Assembly: GCA_038148755.1 (NCBI GenBank)
Contig: JAYQWA010000005.1
Location: 45,891-109,890, forward strand
DNA length: 64,000 bases
From: UBA5109 sp038148755
Lineage (GTDB): Bacteria > Pseudomonadota > Gammaproteobacteria > Pseudomonadales > Pseudohongiellaceae
Direction: 5' to 3'
The notes below the pieces were generated by a model. The model was not told the DNA's origin. It made no database searches and was given only the letters and a program-made list of their open reading frames with translations. The position numbers and the translations under genes are program-made. Shown here in pieces: positions 17,263 to 23,999 of the stretch. Within the stretch, counting starts at the first letter, position 1. Every line of letters begins with the position of its first letter.

Positions 17263-18000
17263 TCAATGGGTCATGGAATAAATCACGGCATTGGTTCCCA
17301 GACGAAATGCATCTGTTGAAGGAAGCAAAGGCATGGATCCGTTTGAATACCAGTCCCAGAAATTGGCCAGATCGTTGTTATGCCCGGCAAGGATGGCAAT
17401 CTCACCATGTTGATTGAATAAACCATAATAGGTAATGGCGCCGCCCGGAACATAGTTGGCCATATCCTGGAAGTCATCAATGGGATTCACAATCTGAAAT
17501 ACCGGTTCTTCAATGGATAAGGGTACAAAGCTACTTTCCGGGAAGGCTCGTCTGACCTGGGAGACCATTTGTACCCATTGCCAGGAGCCATCAAAATCAT
17601 CCATCAACACAAAGCCTCCCCGCAGAATAAACTCACGCAAGTTGATCACTTCCTGTTCGCTCAATTCCATCTCACCGGGTTCCGATACATAGGCAAAAGG
17701 GTAGTCAAAAACTTCCGGTTCGCCCAACTCCACAATACGAAATGAGGCTGCTTCAAGATTGATGCGGGTTGTACGTTCCAGGAAATCATTCAGGTGACGA
17801 TCTGACTGGGGGTAATTATGAGACCACCCCATGTGTCCGATATCGCCATTGGTGCCGAAGTGCCAGCGGGCAGCAATAAATTCTGTTGCTGGCGGTTCAG
17901 GTTGATTACTGAAATTTCTGGATCGGAAAATTTGAGTATAGGCAAGAGAAGAGGCGATAATACTGAGGAATATAAATAGCAGTGCTGATGTTCTAATCAT
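17263..18000 (-). CDS. DUF4159 domain-containing exported protein
   Basis: This 245-residue protein has an N-terminal membrane anchor or signal (LLFIFLSIIASSLAYTQI) followed by a single DUF4159 domain. Family features are EFIAARWHFGTNGDIG, the acidic/aromatic NDFLERTTRINLE, PFAYVSEPGEMELSEQEV, and RGGFVLMDDFDGS, a ThuA/glutamine-amidotransferase-like core. In larger relatives this domain ends BatA-like membrane proteins; here it stands alone, with no von Willebrand or transmembrane part. The function is unknown. It lies 42 bases downstream of the MBL hydrolase gene on the same strand, so the two are probably co-transcribed and both face the periplasm. Confidence 0.75.
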   Translation of the reverse strand: MIRTSALLFIFLSIIASSLAYTQIFRSRNFSNQPEPPATEFIAARWHFGTNGDIGHMGWSHNYPQSDRHLNDFLERTTRINLEAASFRIVELGEPEVFDYPFAYVSEPGEMELSEQEVINLREFILRGGFVLMDDFDGSWQWVQMVSQVRRAFPESSFVPLSIEEPVFQIVNPIDDFQDMANYVPGGAITYYGLFNQHGEIAILAGHNNDLANFWDWYSNGSMPLLPSTDAFRLGTNAVIYSMTH

Positions 18001-18042
18001 GGCTATTTTATGTCTCGATTTTATTCAGCAATACTAAATGCA

Positions 18043-19068
18043 CTATTCCAGCATTAAGCTGTTGTAGGCTGAAGCAATAATACTATCCAACTGATTTTCG
18101 TAAGCTGCCCAATTGGAGTATTGCTGAAGTTCGTTAGTTGCCTGAATCTCCTCAAGCGTTTTTCCTTCACTGATCCCGGCAGAAACTACAAAGGCTAAAT
18201 CTTCCAGCCAACGTCGAAAAGCAATTAAATCCTGTTTAGTCCCTGATGCAAAATGCGAGTTTATAAGAATATTAAAATCCAGTGCTTCAAGACTTCTGAT
18301 TGACTCTATCCAGGTAGTTAGTGGTCTTTCATCAAATGAAAAATTACAGCATACCCTGTTTATCCAGACATAATCATTTGCCAATAAAACGCCATGATCA
18401 GGAAAATAAACATCGATCAAGTCATTGGTATGTCGGTTTTGTGCCCAGAGCAATCCAACTCGCTTGCCACCTAGATTTAGTTCAAGCCTGTCGGAAAAGA
18501 CAATATCAGGCCGGACAACACCCATGGTTAACTCTGACTGGGTGAGAAAATTGTCGCCATTGCTATCCATTGCATCAAAATTGGCAAGTGTTCCTGTTTG
18601 TGCTTCTGTCCTGGATAACAGGCCATCGCCGTCTTCATCTCGAGTATTCCCGGGTGGAGGAGCTTCTGCAATGGAAGCATCCATATTTTCTGGCATGTTT
18701 TCATGCCCGATAAAAGTTGCAGTAGAGGCAAAAGCAGAAGCGCCGCGTGTATGATCCCAGTGGTAATGGCTTTCGACCACAAAAACAACTTCCTGCTCAG
18801 GAAAGCGGGATACAAGCTGTTCTTGCAACCATTCAGCAGTAGCTGGGTTAGGCGGATCAACAATAAGGATACCCGCCTCGGTAACCAGAAAGACAAAAAC
18901 TGCAGCAACACCAGGACCTGTATTAACCTGGTACAAGCCGTCACTGAGTTCTGAGATGGTTCTTTGTGGTAAGCCGCCCTGGCCAGGTGGTTGCGCATGA
19001 ATATGGCAAGTGAACAGCAAAGATAGAAAAAGTGAAACAAAGTGTATGGGTTTAAAAAAAATATTCAT
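18043..19068 (-). CDS. Secreted metallo-beta-lactamase-fold hydrolase with an inserted EF-hand pair
   Basis: This is a 341-residue MBL-fold protein with a Sec signal peptide (cleavage near HIHAQ, residue 25). Zinc ligands are visible as HYHWDHTRG (His101, His103, Asp105, His106), a His near 213 in NRHTND, Asp near 232 and His near 272. Between the first metal motif and the rest of the fold lie two perfect EF-hand loops, DEDGDGLLSRTE (144-155) and DSNGDNFLTQSE (168-179), with Asp/Asn at 1, 3 and 5 and Glu at 12. Calcium binding is therefore likely. The substrate is unknown; it resembles broad B3-like or quinohydrolase-like MBL proteins. It precedes the DUF4159 gene. Confidence 0.85.
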   Translation of the reverse strand: MNIFFKPIHFVSLFLSLLFTCHIHAQPPGQGGLPQRTISELSDGLYQVNTGPGVAAVFVFLVTEAGILIVDPPNPATAEWLQEQLVSRFPEQEVVFVVESHYHWDHTRGASAFASTATFIGHENMPENMDASIAEAPPPGNTRDEDGDGLLSRTEAQTGTLANFDAMDSNGDNFLTQSELTMGVVRPDIVFSDRLELNLGGKRVGLLWAQNRHTNDLIDVYFPDHGVLLANDYVWINRVCCNFSFDERPLTTWIESIRSLEALDFNILINSHFASGTKQDLIAFRRWLEDLAFVVSAGISEGKTLEEIQATNELQQYSNWAAYENQLDSIIASAYNSLMLE

Positions 19069-19153
19069 GAGACAGTTCGTTATCAGTTTGATTGAAGAAC
19101 TCTAATGCTGCCTTTTATACAATTATAAATCCATAGTGTTTTACTTAATTAAG

Positions 19154-20569
19154 CTAGGGGATATATTCAAAAACTTCATCGCCATGTGACAGACTGAGTC
19201 TGTTGCCGTCGGTGCTGGACTCGGTACGGCCTATAATCTGGGCGTCAATGTCAAAACCCCTGGCAATATCGATAACTGTCTGCGCCTGTTCCGGCAGGCA
19301 ATACACTTCCATGCGGTGCCCCATATTAAATACCTTGTACATTTCTTTCCAGGGTGTTTCGGAGGCTGTCTGAATAGCGCTAAACACCGGAGGGGTCGGA
19401 AATAAATTATCTTTGATGAAATAAATATTGTTCGAAAATTTCATGCATTTGGTCTGAGCACCACCGGAACAGTGAATCAGACCCTGAATAAGGCCAGGAT
19501 GCTGGTCGAGGATTTTATAGATGACCGGGGCATATGTGCGTGTCGGGCTCAATATGGCTTCGCCAACGCTGAAGTCTGAATCCGGTAAAGGGTCTTCCAG
19601 TCTGTAAGGGCCGCAATAAACCAGTTCGCTGGAAACATTGGCATCGAAGGACTCAGGATATTTTTCAGCATAGTAGTTGCTGAGCATGTCATGCCGGGCA
19701 CTGGTGAGGCCGTTACTGCCAATACCGCTGTTGGGTTTATCCTCATAAGAGCTTTGTCCGGTTGAGGACAGGCCGACAATTGCCAGGCCGGGCTGTATCA
19801 GATCACCCGTAATAATGTCTTTTTTCTTCATGACGGCAACAGCACAGCTGTCAACAACTATGGTGCCGGTCAGATCGCCGACATCAGCGGTTTCGCCACC
19901 GCCACTGTATATTTTTACGCCGAATTCACGCAGCTTGCTCAGAAAATTTTCGCTGCCCTGAATAAGCGCGCCAACGACTTCTCCGGGACAGTTCAGCGCA
20001 TTGCGGTTGACCGTGTTGGAAAGCAGAATGCGGCCGTTAACACCGATACAGAGTAAATCATCCAGATTCATCACAATGGAATCCTGCGAAATACCATGAA
20101 AAACCTCAGGTTCGCCAGTTTCTTTATAACTCAGATAGGCGATGATGGATTTGGTGCCACTACCGTCGGCATGAATGACATTGCATTGTTCCGGATTCCC
20201 GGTGAGATAATCTTCTGTAATTTTACAGAAGGCATTGGCAAAAAGGCCGTGGTCAAGCTTATCAACAACATGATGCACCTCGGTTTTGTCGGAGGACACT
20301 CCTCGTGCCTGGTAGCGACCGATGCTTTCATCAGGGCTGGCTACAATATAGCCGCTGCGATCCATGGCCTGAATCAGGCCTCGAAATTCCAGTTGTCGAA
20401 ATGCTTTAACGACAGTATTTGCCGCCAGACTGTGATCTTCAGCCAGGCTGCGTATACTTGGCAACCTGTCACCAGGCTGGAGCTCCTGCGTGTTAATCTT
20501 GAAATGAATCTGGTCAATTATCTGTTGAAAGATTGGTGTGGAGAGGGAATTATCAAGGTCAAGTTGCAT
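19154..20569 (-). CDS. GntR-type HTH fused to a PurM-like (AIR synthase) domain
   Basis: A single uninterrupted frame joins a YtrA-like GntR winged helix (residues about 1-78: STPIFQQIIDQIHFKI, LQPGDRLPSIRSLAED, NTVVKAFRQLEFRGLI) to a complete PurM domain (about 83-471). PurM catalytic motifs are kept: ADGSGTK, GGETADVGD, GIGSNGLTSARHD, LSPTRTYAP and FNMGHRMEVY. The PurM part reads like the divergent enzyme of Bacteroidetes rather than the proteobacterial purN-linked one. PurM closes FGAM to aminoimidazole ribotide in purine synthesis. The start is chosen at ATG 20569, where the GntR family normally begins; a GTG at 20614 would add 15 residues and overlap the dyad operator. Function may be enzyme, purine-sensing repressor, or both. 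Confidence 0.85.
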   Translation of the reverse strand: MQLDLDNSLSTPIFQQIIDQIHFKINTQELQPGDRLPSIRSLAEDHSLAANTVVKAFRQLEFRGLIQAMDRSGYIVASPDESIGRYQARGVSSDKTEVHHVVDKLDHGLFANAFCKITEDYLTGNPEQCNVIHADGSGTKSIIAYLSYKETGEPEVFHGISQDSIVMNLDDLLCIGVNGRILLSNTVNRNALNCPGEVVGALIQGSENFLSKLREFGVKIYSGGGETADVGDLTGTIVVDSCAVAVMKKKDIITGDLIQPGLAIVGLSSTGQSSYEDKPNSGIGSNGLTSARHDMLSNYYAEKYPESFDANVSSELVYCGPYRLEDPLPDSDFSVGEAILSPTRTYAPVIYKILDQHPGLIQGLIHCSGGAQTKCMKFSNNIYFIKDNLFPTPPVFSAIQTASETPWKEMYKVFNMGHRMEVYCLPEQAQTVIDIARGFDIDAQIIGRTESSTDGNRLSLSHGDEVFEYIP

Positions 20570-20602
20570 AAACAGCCCAAATGGTTGGAAAAAAACAGGA
20601 TT

Positions 20603-20630
20603 TATCTGTATCACATAAATGATACAGATA
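20603..20630. promoter_or_regulatory. Perfect 11-6-11 dyad between the GntR-PurM gene and rsmJ (candidate operator)
   Basis: TATCTGTATCA at 20603-20613 and TGATACAGATA at 20620-20630 are perfect inverted repeats separated by six bases. The dyad lies 34 bases upstream of the preferred GntR-PurM start and 16 bases before rsmJ. The GTATC/GATAC core resembles operators of GntR/YtrA-type repressors, so autoregulation is a reasonable inference. A transcription start could not be placed. Confidence 0.6.
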
Positions 20631-20646
20631 CTTTAGGTCTGACTCA

Positions 20647-21441
20647 ATGAAAATAGCGTTGGAATTTAATGACACGTCTGACCCGGAATACATAAGTAGG
20701 ATTAAAGAGCTGACCGGGCTGCCGGAATTGGGTAGCACAGCAACTGTTAATGATTTTACACACAGTCTGTGTCTAGATGATTCAGGTTTATCTCTCAGGC
20801 GCCTGCATCTGACGGCAGGAGAAACTCATCGACAACCAACACGCGTGGATTTTACAGACGCGGCTTTGCATTATCGGCTTGGTAATTCCGGCAAGCAGCA
20901 GGGGCTTGCCAAGGCTGTGGGGCTGAATAAGCATAAACCCATGCATGTGCTGGATGCGACAGTCGGTCTGGGTCGTGATGCCTTTATTCTCGCCAGCATG
21001 GGTTGCCAACTCACTATGCTGGAGCAATCAACTATTGTTTACAGTCTGCTTGCTGATGGTTTGCTTAGGGCAGAGGCGCTTGGCGATGAAGAGTTACAGA
21101 GAATTATTAAAAATATGTCGTTACAGCAGGTCAAGGCGCAAGACTGGTTTACAGAAATCATGCAGAACAAACAACCCAGACCGGATGTTATTTACCTGGA
21201 CCCGATGTTTCCGCCACGCAGTAAAACGGCCAGCGTAAAAAAAGACATTGGTTTACTGCAGGAAATTCTGGGGTTTGATGAAGATTGCGAAACGCTGGTC
21301 GCGCTTGCTAAAAACTGTGCCAGGCACCGTGTTGTTGTTAAGAAGCCTGGCAAGAAGCCGGGTAAGAAAATGGGCGTTGAAAAAAATAAACCCAGCTTTG
21401 TTGTACCAGGTAAAACGGCACACTTTGAAGTATTTGTCTGA
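20647..21441 (+). CDS. rsmJ: 16S rRNA (guanine1516-N2)-methyltransferase
   Basis: This SAM-dependent methyltransferase modifies G1516 of 16S rRNA in the small subunit. It has 264 residues, close to the E. coli enzyme. The SAM-binding motif I is DATVGLGRDAFILASMG (about 100-116) followed by the acidic MLEQS, and the catalytic motif YLDPMFPPRS (about 188-197) is typical of RsmJ. The Lys-rich insert near 236-248 (KKPGKKPGKKMG) is a minor oddity. It is divergent from the GntR-PurM gene and shares its dyad-containing promoter region, and it converges on dapE with only five bases between stops. Confidence 0.92.
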   Translation: MKIALEFNDTSDPEYISRIKELTGLPELGSTATVNDFTHSLCLDDSGLSLRRLHLTAGETHRQPTRVDFTDAALHYRLGNSGKQQGLAKAVGLNKHKPMHVLDATVGLGRDAFILASMGCQLTMLEQSTIVYSLLADGLLRAEALGDEELQRIIKNMSLQQVKAQDWFTEIMQNKQPRPDVIYLDPMFPPRSKTASVKKDIGLLQEILGFDEDCETLVALAKNCARHRVVVKKPGKKPGKKMGVEKNKPSFVVPGKTAHFEVFV

Positions 21442-21446
21442 TACTG

Positions 21447-22574
21447 CTAGAGCAGAATTTCCTGCAGAATTTTTTCGTACATCAAGGCTAACTGGTCGAG
21501 GTCTTCTACAGAGACGTGCTCATTTTTTTTATGAATGCTGGCGTTTATTGGCCCAAGCTCAACGACCTGCGCACCTGTTGGCGCGATAAAACGCCCATCG
21601 CTGGTGCCGCCGCCGGTGGATAATAGGCAATCTGAGCCGTTGACAGCTTTTATGCTTTTCACAACAGCGTTGGTCAGAATGCCTTCTTCTGTAATAAAAG
21701 GATTGCCGGACAGTTGCCATTCAAGTTCATAGTTTTCATAGTAATGATTGAACAGTTTTTCGGTTTGTGCCATCAGTTCTTCCGCCGTGACTTCTGTGGA
21801 AAAACGGAAGTTAAAAAGCAAAGACATTTCTGCAGGAATTACATTATTGGTGCCTTGCCCCGCATGAATATTTGAAATCTGAAAACTGGTAGCAGGGAAA
21901 TAGTCATTACCCTGATCCCATTCAATCTGACTTAATTCGGTTAATGCGGGCAGAAAGACATGCACAGGATTCAATGCCAGGTCAGGATAGGCCACATGGC
22001 CTTCTTTACCGATTACTGTCAGTTTGCCGTTTAAAGAGCCACGGCGGCCATTTCTGATGGTGTCTCCGAGGACTTTATTGCTGGATGGTTCGCCTACCAC
22101 GCAGTATTCAATCTGTTCATTTCTGTCTTGCAGTGTCTCGATAACTTTCACCGTGCCGTTGATGGCTGCACTTTCTTCATCACTGGTAATCAGGAAGGCA
22201 ATTGAGCCGGGATGCTCCGGATGTTCTGCCAGAAAATTTTCACAGGCAGTAATCATGGCAGCCAGGCTGCCTTTCATATCGGCACTGCCACGTCCATAAA
22301 GCAAGCCGTCTTTGATTTCCGGCGTGAAAGGATCGGAATCCCAGTCTGCACTTTTGCCGGCTGGGACGACATCAGTATGCCCGGCAAAACAGAATAAGGG
22401 GCTGCTTGATCCACGACGGGCCCATAAATTTTTTACATCAGCAAAAGGCATTGCTTCAATGTGGAAGCCCATTTTTGCAAGGCGCGCAGCTAGAATTTCC
22501 TGGCAGCCATGATCGTCCGGACTGATGGAAGGGTGGGAAATTAATTCACTGCATAAATCTATCGTGGATGACAT
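21447..22574 (-). CDS. dapE: Succinyl-diaminopimelate desuccinylase
   Basis: This zinc-dependent M20-family amidohydrolase removes succinate from N-succinyl-LL-2,6-diaminopimelate in the lysine/meso-DAP pathway. It has 375 residues, the normal length. FAGHTDVVPAG (metal His and Asp, about 63-73), YGRGSADMKGSLAA (bridging Asp, about 94-107), TSDEESAAINGT (catalytic and metal Glu) and the C-terminal STGGGTSDGRFIA plus GPINASIHKKNEHV are all present. It lies six bases after dapD on the same strand, so the last two succinylase-branch genes form an operon. Confidence 0.96.
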   Translation of the reverse strand: MSSTIDLCSELISHPSISPDDHGCQEILAARLAKMGFHIEAMPFADVKNLWARRGSSSPLFCFAGHTDVVPAGKSADWDSDPFTPEIKDGLLYGRGSADMKGSLAAMITACENFLAEHPEHPGSIAFLITSDEESAAINGTVKVIETLQDRNEQIEYCVVGEPSSNKVLGDTIRNGRRGSLNGKLTVIGKEGHVAYPDLALNPVHVFLPALTELSQIEWDQGNDYFPATSFQISNIHAGQGTNNVIPAEMSLLFNFRFSTEVTAEELMAQTEKLFNHYYENYELEWQLSGNPFITEEGILTNAVVKSIKAVNGSDCLLSTGGGTSDGRFIAPTGAQVVELGPINASIHKKNEHVSVEDLDQLALMYEKILQEILL

Positions 22575-22580
22575 GGCTTT

Positions 22581-23612
22581 TTAATTGTGTGAGTGCAAAT
22601 CTGCATTCAATTCGATGCTGCTTCGATTACTCAGGCATTCAACTGCTCCCGAGGTGGAATTTCGGCGGAATAAGAGATGATCTTTACCACTGAGTTCAAG
22701 TGCTTTGATTATTTCAACTGGCTTATTTTCTTTATCCAGCACAGTTACTTTGGTACCGGCAGTCACATAAAGCCCGGCTTCTACCGTGCAGTTGTTGCCC
22801 AGTGAAATACCGATACCGGCATTGGCACCTATCAGGCAGTTTTCGCCAACACTAATCACTTCTTTGTTGCCGCCGGATAATGTTCCCAGAATGCTGCAGC
22901 CACCACCAAGGTCACTGCCTTTACCAACAAAGACACCGGCACTGATTCGGCCTTCAATCATGGCTTCCCCGGCAGTTCCGGCATTAAAATTAACAAAGCC
23001 TTCGTGCATGATCGTAGTGCCTTCTCCCAGATAAGCGCCCAACCTGACCCGGGCAGTATCAGCAATACGCACACCGCTAGGGACAACATAGTCAGTCATT
23101 TTTGGAAACTTATCGACTGAATTAACAGACAGGTTACGGCCTTGGAGACGAGCCTGCAGTTGCCGTTGAGACAACTCATTAATAGCAATGGCGCCATCGC
23201 TGGTCCAAGCTACATTAGGCAGAAGACCAAACATGCCGTCCAGATTCACAGCGTGTGGCTTGACCAGACGGTGGGAAAGCAAATGTAGTTTGAGATAAAC
23301 CTCAGCCACGGATGCCGGTTTGCCGTCACTTTCCAGTAAGCATAAGACTAGCGCTTTCTTGCTGAGCACCAGTTGGGAAAGCAAGTCGATCATGGGCTGA
23401 TTCTGGCTTGCACCAAAATTATCCAGCATCTGGTTCACATGGCTGCTGTCCAGTTCAAAAACTTGATTGCCCCCTGCGTAGTCAACTACTGAAAAAATAG
23501 CCTGAGTAAGTTCTGAATCGGGGCTAAGCTGGGGGGCAGGGTAGAATACTTCCAGCAGGTTTCCTGCTGAATCTTTACTACCGATACCAAAAGCAAGGCT
23601 GTATAAGGTCAT
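22581..23612 (-). CDS. dapD: 2,3,4,5-tetrahydropyridine-2,6-dicarboxylate N-succinyltransferase (long form)
   Basis: This enzyme transfers succinyl from succinyl-CoA to tetrahydrodipicolinate, the step that commits carbon to the succinylase branch of DAP synthesis. At 343 residues it is the long Pseudomonas-type DapD, not the about 274-residue enteric form. The C-terminal half is a left-handed beta-helix with hexapeptide repeats (VRLGAYLGEGTTIMHEG, ISAGVFVGKGSDLGGG and GANAGIGISLGNNCTVEAG). The N-terminal half is the domain peculiar to the long form. It precedes dapE in the same operon; a small arsC-like gene lies just upstream. Confidence 0.95.
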   Translation of the reverse strand: MTLYSLAFGIGSKDSAGNLLEVFYPAPQLSPDSELTQAIFSVVDYAGGNQVFELDSSHVNQMLDNFGASQNQPMIDLLSQLVLSKKALVLCLLESDGKPASVAEVYLKLHLLSHRLVKPHAVNLDGMFGLLPNVAWTSDGAIAINELSQRQLQARLQGRNLSVNSVDKFPKMTDYVVPSGVRIADTARVRLGAYLGEGTTIMHEGFVNFNAGTAGEAMIEGRISAGVFVGKGSDLGGGCSILGTLSGGNKEVISVGENCLIGANAGIGISLGNNCTVEAGLYVTAGTKVTVLDKENKPVEIIKALELSGKDHLLFRRNSTSGAVECLSNRSSIELNADLHSHN

Positions 23613-23645
23613 TGTCTATCCGCATCCATAAAAAAACTGGCGGCA

Positions 23646-23984
23646 TTATAACAGGCTTTCGTACTCGCTTTGATTAAATCCGAGCATGAGATTTTTACCT
23701 GTATCAAGTAGAGGGCGTTTGATCATGGAAGGGTGTTCCTGCATCAACAGGATTGCACTGTCTTTAGTGATATTGGCTTTTGTTTTTTCATCTAGTTTGC
23801 GCCAGGTTGTGCCACGACGGTTCAATACATTTTCATAGTCCAGGGAGTCGCACCATTTTGCAAGCAGATCTTTGGTGATACCCCTTTTTTTATAATCATG
23901 GAATTCATAGCTGATGTTATTGCTGTCAAGGAAAGTGCGGGCTTTTTTAATAGTGTCACAATTGGGGATGCCGTACATGATCAT
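23646..23984 (-). CDS. ArsC/Spx-family protein (YffB-like)
   Basis: This small protein of 112 residues belongs to the ArsC/Spx thioredoxin-like family. It has the single N-terminal Cys of the YffB group in MYGIPNCDTIKKAR (about 3-16), the DYKKRGIT segment, NRRGTTWRKL and the conserved IKRPLLD near 88-94. True arsenate reductases have different residues around the active-site loop, so glutathione-related reductase or an unknown redox role is more likely than arsenate reduction. It lies between dapD and glnD in the same direction, as in related gammaproteobacteria where this gene is near dapD. Confidence 0.85.
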   Translation of the reverse strand: MIMYGIPNCDTIKKARTFLDSNNISYEFHDYKKRGITKDLLAKWCDSLDYENVLNRRGTTWRKLDEKTKANITKDSAILLMQEHPSMIKRPLLDTGKNLMLGFNQSEYESLL

Positions 23985-23999
23985 GATTTTAGAGAGTTC

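Noticed and set aside
20096..20650. A 184-codon plus-strand frame opposite the GntR-PurM gene
   Set aside because: No start context or family motif, and its end overlaps rsmJ. The opposite strand shows clear GntR and PurM motifs.
21442..21480. CTGCT-AG-AGCAG hairpin with a nearby T-run after rsmJ as a terminator
   Set aside because: The stem is only five bases and lies within the dapE coding end; too weak to call.
23646..23984. Arsenate reductase call for the ArsC-family protein
   Set aside because: No ars genes are nearby and the active-site surroundings are of the YffB/Spx-like type, so a generic family name is safer.
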